From Mesorhizobium loti (lineage in GTDB: Bacteria > Pseudomonadota > Alphaproteobacteria > Rhizobiales > Rhizobiaceae): DNA of 64,000 bases. Numbering within the stretch: position 1 is the first letter of the stretch; each line of letters begins with the position of its first letter. Location: NCBI RefSeq assembly GCF_003148495.1, contig NZ_QGGH01000001.1, positions 702,347 to 766,346 on the forward strand. Direction: 5' to 3'. The position numbers and the translations under genes were made by a program. This document shows positions 8,202 through 17,504 of this stretch, one piece after another. Under the pieces are notes generated by a model. That model ran no database searches. It was not told the DNA's origin and was given only the letters and a program-made list of their open reading frames with translations.

Positions 8202-8933
8202 TCAATTGAAGGAGCGCACCAGGCTGCCGACAAGAAGATTCCAGCCGTCGATCAGGACGAAGAACAGGATCTTGAACGGCAGCGACACCACTGTCGGCGG
8301 CAGCATCATCATGCCCATCGCCATGGTGATGGTGGCGACGATCAGGTCGATGACCAGGAATGGGAGCACGATCAGGAAGCCGATCTCGAAGCCGCGCCGG
8401 ATCTCCGAGATCATGAAGGCGGGCACCAGGATGCGCAGGTCGACAGTGTCGCGCGAAACAGTTTGCCCGCGCTCGCGGGCGAGGTCGGCGAAGAGGTCGA
8501 AGTCCTTGTCGCGCACATTGCGCAGCATGAAGGTGCGGAACGGATCAGAAATCTTGTCGAAGGCTTCGGTCTGGGTGATCTGATTGTCCATCAGCGGCTT
8601 GACGCCGGTGTTCCAGGCCTGGTCGAAGGTCGGCGCCATGACATAGAAGGTCATGAACAGCGACAGCGAAATGAGAATGAGGTTTGCCGGCGTCGACTGC
8701 AGACCGATGCCGGCGCGCAGGATCGAGAAGGCGATGACGAAGCGGGTGAAGCTCGTCACCATGATCAGCAGGCCCGGCGCCACCGACAGCACGGTCAGCA
8801 GGCCGAACATCTGGATGATGTAGCCGACGGTGGTGCCATCGGCCTTGCCAATGCCGCCGAGATCGAGTTGCTGCGCCGCCGCGATCGACGTGGCGGCGGC
8901 GATCATCGCCGTAGCGAGAAGGAACTTTCTCAT
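8202..8933 (-). CDS. fliP: FliP, flagellar export gate protein
   Basis: 243 residues with a cleavable signal peptide (MRKFLLATAMIAAATSIAAAQ) and four hydrophobic segments. FliP family signatures are clear: VTSFTRFVIAFSILRAGIGL near residues 59-78, and EIGFLIVLPFLVIDLIVA near 193-210. It forms the core of the type III export gate with FliQ and FliR, which are not in this window. The ATG overlaps the fliL stop, and it is the last gene of the leftward flg/fli operon. Confidence 0.97.
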   Translation of the reverse strand: MRKFLLATAMIAAATSIAAAQQLDLGGIGKADGTTVGYIIQMFGLLTVLSVAPGLLIMVTSFTRFVIAFSILRAGIGLQSTPANLILISLSLFMTFYVMAPTFDQAWNTGVKPLMDNQITQTEAFDKISDPFRTFMLRNVRDKDFDLFADLARERGQTVSRDTVDLRILVPAFMISEIRRGFEIGFLIVLPFLVIDLIVATITMAMGMMMLPPTVVSLPFKILFFVLIDGWNLLVGSLVRSFN

Positions 8934-9424
8934 TCGAGCAGCAATGTCCTGATGAGGATCTGTTTGGCGTGACCCTGGCTGCGGATCGAGGCGCGTTCCT
9001 CGAGATCGGCCTTCAGGTGCTGGTAGCCGCTGGCGCCCTCGATCTGATGCATCTTCAAGGTGCGCACCAGGGCCAGAAGGTCCTGGTGGATGTCATCCGA
9101 CATTGCCTGTGGCTGCGGCCCGTCATAGACGACGGACACCTCCATCCTGATCCAGGTATCGGCAGGCGAGGCGATGTTGGTGGTGATCGGCGCCAGCACG
9201 ACGAGCGTCGGCCCCACGCCTGGCTGCTCGGCCGCAGCCGGCTGCTCGGCCTTGCCTTCGTTCTCAGGCGCCACCGGTACCGACGCAGGGGCATCGACGC
9301 CCTTCAGGTAGCCGCCGGACATCCAGCCCATGCCGATGGCCGCCGCCGTCACAACCAGCAGCATGGCGGCCTGGATGGCAAGGGAGGGACCCTTGCGCGG
9401 TTGAACCTGTTCGACATTTGCCAC
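8930..9424 (-). CDS. fliL: FliL, basal body-associated protein
   Basis: 164 residues from a GTG at 9424 preceded by GGGGGA. One N-terminal transmembrane helix (about residues 16-36, SLAIQAAMLLVVTAAAIGM) precedes a periplasmic FliL domain with conserved TNIASPADTWIRMEVSVVYD. The C-terminus ends RSQGHAKQILIRTLLLE, typical of FliL. The protein surrounds and supports the MotAB stator. A longer frame reaches 9604 but would run into flgH and lacks the family N-terminus. Confidence 0.92.
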   Translation of the reverse strand: MANVEQVQPRKGPSLAIQAAMLLVVTAAAIGMGWMSGGYLKGVDAPASVPVAPENEGKAEQPAAAEQPGVGPTLVVLAPITTNIASPADTWIRMEVSVVYDGPQPQAMSDDIHQDLLALVRTLKMHQIEGASGYQHLKADLEERASIRSQGHAKQILIRTLLLE

Positions 9425-9443
9425 GGCGCCGTGTCCCCCGATC

Positions 9444-10154
9444 CTAGAACGGAAGAACCTGGTCGAGAACCTGCTGGCCGTAGGCAGGTTGCTGGACCTC
9501 GGTGATGCGGCCGCGTCCGCCATAGGAGATGCGCGCTTCGGCGATGCGTTCGTAAGGAATAGTGTTCTCGGCGCCGATGTCGGCCGGCCGCACGATGCCG
9601 GCAATGGTCAGCACCCTGAGCTCGGCGTTGACGCGCACTTCCTGCGATCCCTTGATCATCAGATTGCCGTTCGGCAAGACGTCGATGACGATGGCGGCGA
9701 CATTGAGCTCCAGTGTTTCCGATCGCTTGATCTCGCCATCGGCCGTCGTGTCCGTGGTGGAGTTGAGAGCGCCAGCACCCTTGCCGGCGGTGCTGCCAAC
9801 CTTGTCCCATTGCGCGCTGATATCGAAACCGAGCTTGCGGTTGGCGGTGCGGCTCCTGTCGTTCTGGTTCTTGAAGTTGGCCCGGTCGTTGATCTTGATC
9901 TTGACGGTCAGGATGTCGCCTTGGGACAGCGCCCGCGGGTCGGTGAACAGCCGGCTCTGGCGGTCATCCCACAACGAGAATTTCCTGGGCGGTGCCGGCG
10001 GCGTCTCCGGATAGCGATAGAGCGATCCGGTGCTGCCGTCGTCGATGCCGGAGCCGACCGGCGACAGAGCCGGATCCCTGCCGACCTCCTTGAGGTTGGT
10101 TCCGCAGCCGGACAGCACGGCAACCGCGCACAGGACGAGCATTTTGCGGATCAT
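9444..10154 (-). CDS. flgH: FlgH, flagellar L-ring lipoprotein
   Basis: 236 residues. The lipoprotein signal MIRKMLVLCAVAVLSGCGTN has a lipobox cysteine at residue 17. FlgH signatures include FSLWDDRQSRLFTDPRAL and a C-terminal GGRGRITEVQQPAYGQQVLD. It forms the outer-membrane L-ring around the rod. The start overlaps the motE stop (ATGA). Confidence 0.96.
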   Translation of the reverse strand: MIRKMLVLCAVAVLSGCGTNLKEVGRDPALSPVGSGIDDGSTGSLYRYPETPPAPPRKFSLWDDRQSRLFTDPRALSQGDILTVKIKINDRANFKNQNDRSRTANRKLGFDISAQWDKVGSTAGKGAGALNSTTDTTADGEIKRSETLELNVAAIVIDVLPNGNLMIKGSQEVRVNAELRVLTIAGIVRPADIGAENTIPYERIAEARISYGGRGRITEVQQPAYGQQVLDQVLPF

Positions 10155-10738
10155 GACGGATCTACCCTTCGGGCTGCGCTGGCCATGATGCCGGTGAGCG
10201 TTGCCGCCGCCTTCTGGTCCATTTCGTTGAGGATGACGCTCGCCTTGCGTGAATCGAGCTTCATCAATATGGCCGCCGCCAGATCGGCGTTGACGATGGC
10301 CAGCCGCTCGGCGGCGGCGTCGGGTTTCATGCCGGCGTAGATCTGGACGACGCCGTCTTCGGCCCGGGCCAGGAAAACCTCGCGCCGCTTCAGCCAGGTC
10401 TCGTACTCGGCTTTCTTTGCATCCAGAGCTTTCATGCGCTCGTCAATGCCGGCCTGAAGCTGCTTCAGTTCCTCCGCCTGCAAAGCATAACGGCGGTCGC
10501 GGGCGGCGTCGGCGATGTTGGAGCAGAAGCGCTCGATCTCGCTTTGGTCGGGTGCCTTTTCCCGCGCCAATTGCGGCGCCGCCGCTGCGACCGGTGCTCC
10601 CGGCAGGACCTGGCGGACCGTCTCCTCGCCGCGTGCCGTGCCGCCAGCAAGGGTCATGGTGGCAACAGAGGCGGCCGCGAGCAGGATTGCGACGGGGCGG
10701 CGTCTTTCGTGGCGTGAGAGGGAGCGGATCATCGGCAT
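10151..10738 (-). CDS. motE: MotE, periplasmic motility chaperone
   Basis: 195 residues with an N-terminal signal region after a basic stretch (RRPVAILLAAASVATMTLAGG). A central Lys/Glu-rich coiled coil (about residues 75-125) is followed by a MgtE N-domain-like helical repeat (AAAILMKLDSRKASVILNEM). In Sinorhizobium, MotE is a periplasmic chaperone needed for MotC, and it lies between flgI and flgH exactly as here. The start may be two codons later (ATG at 10732). Confidence 0.85.
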   Translation of the reverse strand: MPMIRSLSRHERRRPVAILLAAASVATMTLAGGTARGEETVRQVLPGAPVAAAAPQLAREKAPDQSEIERFCSNIADAARDRRYALQAEELKQLQAGIDERMKALDAKKAEYETWLKRREVFLARAEDGVVQIYAGMKPDAAAERLAIVNADLAAAILMKLDSRKASVILNEMDQKAAATLTGIMASAARRVDPS

Positions 10739-10741
10739 CGC

Positions 10742-11983
10742 CTATTGCAGAACCAGGTCGGCCTGCAGGGCGCCGGCCGACTTGATGCCCTGCAGAATGG
10801 CAATGATGCCGTCCGGCTTGACGCCGAGACGGTTGAGGCCGGAAACGAGGGTCTGGAGATCGGGACCGTCAAGCACCGCGACGCGGGCGTCGGGTCGGCT
10901 GGCGTCGATGGCGGTGAACGGTTCGACGGCGGTCTCGCCCTTGGAGAAGGGCTCGGGCTGGACGACGCGCGGTGCTTCAGTGATGCGCACGGTGAGCGTG
11001 CCGTGGCTGATGGCGACCCGCGAGATCTTGACGTCGTTGCCGATGACGATGGTGCCGGTGCGCTCGTCGATGACGACACGGGCTGGCGTATCGGATTCGA
11101 CCACCAGGTTCTCGATCTCGGCATAGAAGCGGGCGGCTGAAACACCCTTCGGCCTTCTGATCTGCACGGTGCGGGAATCGCGCTCGGCCGCCACCCGCAT
11201 GCCGAAGCGCTGGCTGGTATAGTCGTTGATGGCGTCCGCAATGCGGATAGCGGTCGAGAAATCGGGATTGCGCAGTTGCAGCGTCAGCGTCGCCTGATCG
11301 TCGAACTCGGCCTGGACAGCACGCTCGACGATGGCGCCGTTCGGCACGCGGCCGGCGGTCGGCACGCCTTGCGTCAGCTGCTCGGCTTGCCCCTTGGCGG
11401 TGAAGCCGGACACGATGACCGAGCCCTGACCGACGGCATAAATCTCGCCGTCCGCCGCCTTCAGCGGCGTCATGATCAGCGTGCCGCCGGAAAGCGAGGT
11501 CGCGTCGCCCATCGAGGAGACGTCGATGTCGATGCGGGCGCCCGACTGCACGTAGGGCGGCATGTTGGCGGTGACGATGACGGCGGCAACATTCTTGGCG
11601 CGCGCGCTGCCGCCTTCGGTGGCGATGCCGAGATTTTCGAGCATGGCGCGGATCGACTGTTCGGTGAACGGCGAGTTGCGCAGGCTGTCGCCCGATCCGG
11701 CGAGGCCGATGACCAGGCCGTAGCCGACCAGTTGGTTGTCGCGCGAACTCTGCAACTGGGCGATGTCCTTGATGCGCGAGGCGACCTGGCCCGGCGGCAG
11801 CGAACTCGGCCCGGACGAAACCCGGAACATGCGGCTGGTGGTGGCCGGATCATATTCAGGATCGTTGTAGACGCCGCCGTTCTTGGCAGCGAGCTCGCGC
11901 TTGGCCTTCGGCGTCAGGCCGTCGGCCAGTGCCGGCTGCAGGCTAAGCACGGCAGCCAGTATCAGGGAAAGGCCGCGTATCAT
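10742..11983 (-). CDS. flgI: FlgI, flagellar P-ring protein
   Basis: 413 residues with a signal peptide (MIRGLSLILAAVLSLQPALA). The hallmark FlgI segments are present: RIKDIAQLQSSRDNQLVGYG near residues 70-89, GLAGSGDSLRNSPFTEQSIR, and RIDIDVSSMGDATSLSGG. It is exported to the periplasm and assembles the P-ring with FlgA as chaperone, and flgA is the next gene upstream with an ATGA overlap. Confidence 0.97.
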   Translation of the reverse strand: MIRGLSLILAAVLSLQPALADGLTPKAKRELAAKNGGVYNDPEYDPATTSRMFRVSSGPSSLPPGQVASRIKDIAQLQSSRDNQLVGYGLVIGLAGSGDSLRNSPFTEQSIRAMLENLGIATEGGSARAKNVAAVIVTANMPPYVQSGARIDIDVSSMGDATSLSGGTLIMTPLKAADGEIYAVGQGSVIVSGFTAKGQAEQLTQGVPTAGRVPNGAIVERAVQAEFDDQATLTLQLRNPDFSTAIRIADAINDYTSQRFGMRVAAERDSRTVQIRRPKGVSAARFYAEIENLVVESDTPARVVIDERTGTIVIGNDVKISRVAISHGTLTVRITEAPRVVQPEPFSKGETAVEPFTAIDASRPDARVAVLDGPDLQTLVSGLNRLGVKPDGIIAILQGIKSAGALQADLVLQ

Positions 11984-12531
11984 GAGGCGCTGACCTGGAT
12001 GGTTCCATCCGCCATCACCGTGCCGGACAGGATCTTGCCGCTGTCGATGTTGCGAACCTTGACGAGGTCGCCCGCTGCACCTGGCTGCAGCGTCACGGCG
12101 GTCGCCGAGATCGTCAGTCCGCCGGCGATGAAGAAGACCTGCACGGAGGCGCCCTGTTCGACCAGCCAGGCCTCGCGGATGGCAATGGAAGGGATGTAGC
12201 GGCCGGGCAGCAGCGTGCGCTTGGCGACCTTGCCGTCGAGTTCCTCGGCCCGTGTGGCGACCGCTTCCGGCTTGTGCTTGCCGACGATCAGGGTCACCTT
12301 TTTCAGGGCAGCGAGATTGATGGTCTCGCCGGGATAGATGACCCGGCTGGGAATCAGCACCACCTCGCCGACAGCTTGATTGCCGGCGATCTGAGTGGCT
12401 GACTGGTCGGCCGATTGGTCTGTCGACTGGTTTGTCGATTCCTGGGCAGAAGCCGGCATGCCGCCGGTCACCAGCGCAAAGGCGAGCGCGGTGCGGCGGA
12501 AAACGGACAGGAGACCTGGCGTCGACATCAT
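11980..12531 (-). CDS. flgA: FlgA, P-ring assembly chaperone
   Basis: 183 residues with a signal peptide (about residues 1-28). A short Gln/Ser/Asp repeat follows (STNQSTDQSADQSATQ, residues about 32-47), which is not part of the usual family sequence. The C-terminal SAF/FlgA domain contains VVLIPSRVIYPGETINLAAL and GDLVKVRNIDSGKILSGTV. It helps FlgI assemble in the periplasm. A second ATG one codon later is an equally possible start. Confidence 0.93.
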   Translation of the reverse strand: MMSTPGLLSVFRRTALAFALVTGGMPASAQESTNQSTDQSADQSATQIAGNQAVGEVVLIPSRVIYPGETINLAALKKVTLIVGKHKPEAVATRAEELDGKVAKRTLLPGRYIPSIAIREAWLVEQGASVQVFFIAGGLTISATAVTLQPGAAGDLVKVRNIDSGKILSGTVMADGTIQVSAS

Positions 12532-12534
12532 GCG

Positions 12535-13323
12535 TTACCTGATGTTCTTGGAGACGACGGAGGCCATGTCGTCGGCGGCCTGGATGACCTTGGAGTTCAT
12601 CTCATAGGCGCGCTGCGCCGAGATCAGCTCGGTGATTTCCTTGACCGGGTCGACGTTGGAGGCTTCGAGGTAGCCCTGCTGGATCGTGGCGAAGCCGGGA
12701 TCGCCCGGGACGCCGACATTCGCCGGCCCCGAAGCCGTGGTTTCCTGGAACAGATTGTCGCCGAGCGGCGCCAGGCCCGCCTCGTTGGCGAAATTGGCGA
12801 TCTGAAGCTGGCCAAGGTTCTGCAGGGCGGTCTGGCCGTCGATGCGGGCGAAGACCTGGCCGGTCTTGTTGACGATGACCTCGACGGCATCGACGGGGAC
12901 GTTGATTGCCGGAATGACGGCAGCGCCGTCGACTGTCACCAGCTGGCCGGTGGCGTTGGTGTTGAGGGCGCCGGCGCGGCTGTAGAGCGTGCCGCCGTCG
13001 GCACCCTCGATCTGGAACCAGCCCCTGCCGGTGAGCGCCAGGTCGAAACTGTTGCCGGTGCTGGTCAGTTCGCCCTGTGTGTGCACGTTGCGCACGGCCG
13101 TCGTCTTGACGCCGAGGCCGATCGACACACCCTCCGGCACCAGCGAGGCGTTGGAGCGGTTGGGCACGCCCTGCGTGCGATCGACCTGATAGAGCAGGTC
13201 GGAGAATTCAGCACGGGCGCGCTTGTAGCCAGTGGTGTTGATGTTGGCGATGTTGTTGGCGATGACTTCCAGATTTGTCTGCTGGGCATTCATGCCGGTG
13301 GCGGCGATGGCGAGTGCTTTCAT
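12535..13323 (-). CDS. flgG: FlgG, distal rod protein
   Basis: 262 residues, the usual FlgG length. The N-terminal rod motif [20 protein letters not shown], with [17 protein letters not shown], and the C-terminal motif [20 protein letters not shown] with [17 protein letters not shown] are complete. It forms the distal rod that passes through the P- and L-rings. It lies between fliE and flgA in the leftward operon. Confidence 0.97.
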   Translation of the reverse strand: MKALAIAATGMNAQQTNLEVIANNIANINTTGYKRARAEFSDLLYQVDRTQGVPNRSNASLVPEGVSIGLGVKTTAVRNVHTQGELTSTGNSFDLALTGRGWFQIEGADGGTLYSRAGALNTNATGQLVTVDGAAVIPAINVPVDAVEVIVNKTGQVFARIDGQTALQNLGQLQIANFANEAGLAPLGDNLFQETTASGPANVGVPGDPGFATIQQGYLEASNVDPVKEITELISAQRAYEMNSKVIQAADDMASVVSKNIR

Positions 13324-13334
13324 GGCGGAATTCC

Positions 13335-13661
13335 TCAGATGCCCATTCGACTGACTTCGAGATAGGCGGAAACCACCTTGTCGCGAATGGCGACGGCGGT
13401 CTGAAGCGCCTGCTGCGCACTCATCACGGCGTCGACCACCTGACGGGTGTCGACGTCGCCCTTGAGCGCCTGTACCGACACCTGCTCGGCATTCTGCAGC
13501 GTGTTGACGGTCTTGGAGGCTGCCTGGCTCAGCGCCTCGGCGAAGGAGCTGCCGATGTTGCCGCCAGCCGAAGGTGTCGCGCCGCCCTGGAGCAGGCTTG
13601 TCACCGCGTCGTCGCCACCGATCGACGGCTTGAACTGAAGGGCTCCGATACCGCTGATCAT
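13335..13661 (-). CDS. fliE: FliE, MS-ring/rod junction protein
   Basis: 108 residues. The C-terminal half carries the FliE pattern ([20 protein letters not shown], then [20 protein letters not shown] and [17 protein letters not shown]). It links the FliF ring to the proximal rod. The ATG shares one base with the flgC stop (TAATG). The order flgB-flgC-fliE-flgG is the standard alphaproteobacterial one. Confidence 0.95.
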   Translation of the reverse strand: MISGIGALQFKPSIGGDDAVTSLLQGGATPSAGGNIGSSFAEALSQAASKTVNTLQNAEQVSVQALKGDVDTRQVVDAVMSAQQALQTAVAIRDKVVSAYLEVSRMGI

Positions 13662-14077
13662 TACTGGTTCCTCATCAGGTCGATGGTCATGGAAATCAGG
13701 TCGCGCGCCTGCTTGACGACCTGAAGGTTGGCCTCGTAGGAGCGGTTGGCCTCGGTCATGTCGGCCATCTCGATCAGCACGTTGACGTTGGGCATCTTTA
13801 CGTAGCCCTTTTCGTCGGCGGCCTCGTTGCCGGGCTGGAATTCGACAGGAAAGTCACTGGGATCACGATCGATCGAGTTCACGGCAACCGTCGCGCTGCC
13901 GGAGGCCCGGTCGAGCTCGGAGACGAAGCTGATGGTCTTGCGGCGATAGGGGTCGGAGCCGGGCGCGGTGCCGGTCGACTGGGCGTTGGCGAGGTTTTCG
14001 GAAACCACGCGCAGGCGCTCCGACTGGGCGCCGAGGCCGGATGCTGCGACTTTGAGAGCTGCGGTCAGCGCGTCCAT
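13661..14077 (-). CDS. flgC: FlgC, proximal rod protein
   Basis: 138 residues. The N-terminus has the rod-family motif ([20 protein letters not shown], then [20 protein letters not shown]). The C-terminus has [20 protein letters not shown] and a closing [16 protein letters not shown]. It is a proximal rod subunit, starting three bases after the flgB stop. Confidence 0.96.
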   Translation of the reverse strand: MDALTAALKVAASGLGAQSERLRVVSENLANAQSTGTAPGSDPYRRKTISFVSELDRASGSATVAVNSIDRDPSDFPVEFQPGNEAADEKGYVKMPNVNVLIEMADMTEANRSYEANLQVVKQARDLISMTIDLMRNQ

Positions 14078-14079
14078 GG

Positions 14080-14460
14080 TCAGCTCTTCACCGCCATCAT
14101 CATCATCGAATGGAACGCCTTGACGATCGCCGTGTTGAGTTCGAAGGAGCGGCGCACCTCGCCGGCCTTCAGCAACTGGTCTTCCAGCACGACCGAGTTC
14201 TTGGACGGCATGACGACGCCGTCATCTTCCTGCGGCTTGATGGTGAAGCCGGCATTGGTCGCTGCGTTGCCGAGATGGCCGGCCTGCGTGGCCTGCAGCG
14301 ATACGGCTGTGCGGTCGAGCACCTTTTCGAACGGCTCGACATCGTTTGCCGTGTAGCCCGGCGTGTTGGCGTTGGCGATGTTGCCGGCGACGGCGGACTG
14401 GCGCACGGCCAGCCACTGGGCTTGCTTGGCGGCGAGGTCGAAAAGGGAAACGGGCTCCAT
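14080..14460 (-). CDS. flgB: FlgB, proximal rod protein
   Basis: 126 residues. The N-terminal half has [20 protein letters not shown] and [20 protein letters not shown]; the C-terminus ends [20 protein letters not shown], as in FlgB. A GGAG lies about 6 bases upstream of the ATG. An 84-base gap to the next gene upstream (stop at 14545) could hold an internal promoter. Confidence 0.95.
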   Translation of the reverse strand: MEPVSLFDLAAKQAQWLAVRQSAVAGNIANANTPGYTANDVEPFEKVLDRTAVSLQATQAGHLGNAATNAGFTIKPQEDDGVVMPSKNSVVLEDQLLKAGEVRRSFELNTAIVKAFHSMMMMAVKS

Positions 14461-14544
14461 GAGAATCTCCGGGCGTGTTCCCGAAGACTAGGCCGCCAGT
14501 CTTGCGCGGACCTTGCGGATGGCCGGAGGCCTGAGATGGGGCGT

Positions 14545-15384
14545 TTACTTGGAGAGTTCGATCACCTGGTCGGCACTGGTGACCATGACCCATTTGCCGT
14601 TGCGCTGCTCGATGGAGGATACCTGGCTGGAGTCGGGCAGTATCGAGCCACGCTGGACGATCCAGAGGCCAGCGTCGTCCTCGATCATGGCGCGGCCGTT
14701 GGCGACATGAACCATGCGGAATTTCGCCGCGTCGGCGGGAAAGGGTTGCTCACCGGGCGCAGGTGCTGGATTGGTGTCATCCTGCACGGTTCCCGTGGCA
14801 AGCAGGTCGAGATTGGCCGCCGGGACGTCCTTTGCCGTCAGCGGCGCGCTGCGTTGGGCGACCACGCCGCCGCCCGCCCGTCCCGAATTGGTGCCGGTGC
14901 CGCCGAACTTCATCGCCTGGACGCCGAACTGGTCCTGGTTGAAGAAGATGTACCAGGGAAACAAAGCGCAGATCAGCCCGAGCGTGATGCCGAGCGCGGC
15001 AATGACGAGATCGCTGCGCCGATCGGACTTCTTGTTCAGCCGGGGAAACTGCGCCTTTGGTGGCTGCGGCCATTCGGTGAGCGGGAACAGACCGTCGATC
15101 AGCGAGTCGCGGCTGGCCTGTGTCATCTCGGCGGCCTCCGCCTGGGGAGCCCTGGGCAGAGCTGGCTCGGCGGCCCTTCCTGGAACAGGATCGGCTTTGG
15201 CAGCCCGTGGCAGGATTGGCTTTACGGCTCTGGCCAGAACGGCCTCGGCTTTGGCAGCTATGGCACGGGCAGCCTTTGCCTTGGCAGCCCGGGCTTCGTC
15301 AGCCCGGGCTTCCGCGGCGGCATTGGCCTCGGCGATCATGTCGCGCAGGATGCGCTCGGTATATTCGCGTTCAGTCTCCGGCAT
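14545..15384 (-). CDS. Ala-rich single-pass membrane protein of the flagellar operon
   Basis: 279 residues, not assigned to a named family. An N-terminal Ala/Arg/Lys-rich segment (about residues 18-85, probable coiled coil) is followed by one strong transmembrane helix near residues 127-147 (LVIAALGITLGLICALFPWY). An extracytoplasmic domain ends AGLWIVQRGSILPDSSQVSS and GKWVMVTSADQVIELSK. Rhizobial flagellar clusters carry an uncharacterised gene at this place, between fliI and flgB. The start overlaps the end of fliI by 14 bases, so translation is probably coupled. A flagellar role is inferred from position. Confidence 0.8.
   Translation of the reverse strand: MPETEREYTERILRDMIAEANAAAEARADEARAAKAKAARAIAAKAEAVLARAVKPILPRAAKADPVPGRAAEPALPRAPQAEAAEMTQASRDSLIDGLFPLTEWPQPPKAQFPRLNKKSDRRSDLVIAALGITLGLICALFPWYIFFNQDQFGVQAMKFGGTGTNSGRAGGGVVAQRSAPLTAKDVPAANLDLLATGTVQDDTNPAPAPGEQPFPADAAKFRMVHVANGRAMIEDDAGLWIVQRGSILPDSSQVSSIEQRNGKWVMVTSADQVIELSK
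15130..15320. repeat. Degenerate short repeats inside the Ala-rich flagellar gene
   Basis: The plus strand shows imperfect recurrences of GGCTTTGGCAGCC and TGGCAGGATTGGCTT-like units. On the coding strand they encode repeated Ala-Ala-Lys-Ala/Arg-Ala segments. They look like expansion of Ala codons within the coiled-coil part of the protein. Confidence 0.5.
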
Positions 15385-16771
15385 CGGCGTTCAGCTTGCT
15401 CTTGAGGTGGCGGGCGAGATCGGAGAACGGGTCGATCGACGGACGATCCTTCGGCGCTTGCGTCAGTGCCTCGTAGATCAGCGGCACCTGGCGCACGGCA
15501 ATATCGAGCTCGGCATCGACGCCGCCCTGATAGGCGCCCAGCAAGCGGATATCGCGCGTGTCCTCGAAGCGCGAGATCATCGACTTCAGCCTTGTCACCA
15601 GCGCGCGCTGTTCGACGCTCCAGGCCTTTCCGGCCAGCCGCGATATGGACGAGAGCGGATTGACCGGCGGATAGCGGCCCTGTTCGGCGATCGTGCGGTC
15701 GAGCACGACATGACCGTCGAGGATGCCCCGCACGGAATCGGCAACCGGATCGTTGTGGTCGTCGCCGTCGACCAGCACGGAGATGATGGCGGTGATCGAC
15801 CCCTTGCCTTCCGCGCCTGGCCCGGCGCGCTCGAGCAGCTTGGGCAGCTCGGTGAACACCGAGGCCGGATAGCCGCGGGCGACCGGCGGCTCGCCGGTCC
15901 CCGTCGCCACCTCGCGCAAGGCGTGAGCGAAGCGGGTGATCGAGTCCAGCACCAGGAGCACGCGGTGCCCCTGGTCGCGAAAATGCTCGGCGACGCGCAT
16001 GGCTGAGTCCGGCGCCCGCCGGCGCATCATGGCGCTTTCATCGCTGGTGGCGACGACGGCGACGGTCTTGGCCATGCTGTCGCCGATCGTATCCTCGAGG
16101 AATTCACGCACTTCGCGGCCGCGTTCGCCGATGAGCGCCACGACGACGGTGTCGAATGCGTCGGCGCCGGCAAGCATGGCAAGCAGGGTCGACTTGCCGA
16201 CGCCGGAGCCGGCGAAGATGCCAAGGCGCTGGCCGAAGCAGAGCGGCGTGAAGATGTCTATGACCTTGACGCCGGTCATGAAAGCGGTGCCGACACGCTG
16301 CCGTGCCATGGCACCGGGCGTCGTCTGGGCGCTCGATGCGTCGTCTCCCCTGACCAGGGGCGGGCCGCCATCGATTGCCCTGGTGAGCGCGTCGATGGTG
16401 CGGCCACGCCACGAGGCATGCGGCGCCACCGCGAGCGGACCGCGGCGGAACACGGCATCGCCGATGCCGGCATCGGCGCTGCGTTCGAAGGGTGCCACGA
16501 CGACCTCGTCACGGCTGATCTTGACGATCTCGCCGCGGCGCGCACCGGCATGGCCGCGCTGCTCGACGATGTCGCCCAGCCGGGCGAAATCGGAGAGGCC
16601 GTGCACCTTGTAGTGCGTGGGCGTGACTTCGGTGACGCGGCCGCCGCGCTTGAGCAGCGCCTCGGTGTCGGCGAAACGCCGCCAGACCCGTTCCAGCGCG
16701 GCAAGCCGGTCTTCCGGCGCTGGCTGGAGCTGTCTTTCGGGTGCGCGCAGGGATGGCTGGTCGAGCAACAT
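15371..16771 (-). CDS. fliI: FliI, flagellar export ATPase
   Basis: 466 residues. The Walker A motif is GSGVGKST (residues 188-195). The Walker B region LLVLDSITRFAHALREVA and the arginine-finger side YPASVFTELPKLLERAG are conserved as in F1-beta/FliI ATPases. It powers or gates export of rod, hook and filament subunits and would work with the FliH-like protein at 3203-3829. It sits between flgF and the Ala-rich membrane protein. Confidence 0.97.
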   Translation of the reverse strand: MLLDQPSLRAPERQLQPAPEDRLAALERVWRRFADTEALLKRGGRVTEVTPTHYKVHGLSDFARLGDIVEQRGHAGARRGEIVKISRDEVVVAPFERSADAGIGDAVFRRGPLAVAPHASWRGRTIDALTRAIDGGPPLVRGDDASSAQTTPGAMARQRVGTAFMTGVKVIDIFTPLCFGQRLGIFAGSGVGKSTLLAMLAGADAFDTVVVALIGERGREVREFLEDTIGDSMAKTVAVVATSDESAMMRRRAPDSAMRVAEHFRDQGHRVLLVLDSITRFAHALREVATGTGEPPVARGYPASVFTELPKLLERAGPGAEGKGSITAIISVLVDGDDHNDPVADSVRGILDGHVVLDRTIAEQGRYPPVNPLSSISRLAGKAWSVEQRALVTRLKSMISRFEDTRDIRLLGAYQGGVDAELDIAVRQVPLIYEALTQAPKDRPSIDPFSDLARHLKSKLNADAGD

Positions 16772-16774
16772 GGA

Positions 16775-17497
16775 CTATTTCGAGCCGAGCGTCTTGATCG
16801 CCTCGTCGGTGGAGGAGTCGGTCTGCCGCATCAGGGCGGCGGTGTTCTCGAAGGCACGCTGGACCATGATCAGCCGGGTGATTTCCAGCACCGGATTGAC
16901 GTTGGACTCTTCGAGGAAACCCTGGGCAACGCCGATATCGGAGCGATCGGTGACAGGCTCAGGCGTGCGCGCCGGAACGATGCCGGAATTGCCGTAGCGG
17001 ACGAAATTTTCGCCCGGATCGAAATTGTAGACACCGATGGAGCCGACAAGCTGATCGTTCTGGCGCAGCGAACCGTCGGCCCCGGCCTTGGGTGGACCGT
17101 TGCGCGGGTCGAGCTGGATCGGCGAGCCGCCGGCATCGAGCACCGGGTGGCCCTCGATCGACATCAGTTCGCCGTTCTCGTTCATCGAAAAGCGCCCGTC
17201 GCGGGTCATGACGGTGCCGACAGGCGTATCGATGGCGAACCAGGCATCGCCCTGAATGGCGAAATCGAAGGGATTGCCGGTCTCGCTCAAAGCACCGTGG
17301 GCGCCGGAAAGATAGGTCTTGCCAGAGGAGGCGAAGGACACCGATTTCGGTCCGGTGCCGGACACGACGTCCTCGAACTTCACGCCAGTGGCGCGAAAGC
17401 CGATCGTCGAGGCGTTGGCGACGTTGTCGGCGATCGTGTCGAGGCGACGCTCGAGCGCGATCTGCGAGGAAAGGGCGACGTACAGGCTGTCCCGCAT
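16775..17497 (-). CDS. flgF: FlgF, proximal rod protein
   Basis: 240 residues. The rod-family N-terminus (YVALSSQIALERRLDTIADN, VANASTIGFRATGVKFE) and C-terminus (GFLEESNVNPVLEITRLIMV, QRAFENTAALMRQTD) are complete. It forms part of the proximal rod. It begins 7 bases after the DUF1217 gene and ends 3 bases before fliI, so it is clearly operonic. Confidence 0.96.
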   Translation of the reverse strand: MRDSLYVALSSQIALERRLDTIADNVANASTIGFRATGVKFEDVVSGTGPKSVSFASSGKTYLSGAHGALSETGNPFDFAIQGDAWFAIDTPVGTVMTRDGRFSMNENGELMSIEGHPVLDAGGSPIQLDPRNGPPKAGADGSLRQNDQLVGSIGVYNFDPGENFVRYGNSGIVPARTPEPVTDRSDIGVAQGFLEESNVNPVLEITRLIMVQRAFENTAALMRQTDSSTDEAIKTLGSK

Positions 17498-17504
17498 GAT
17501 GATC

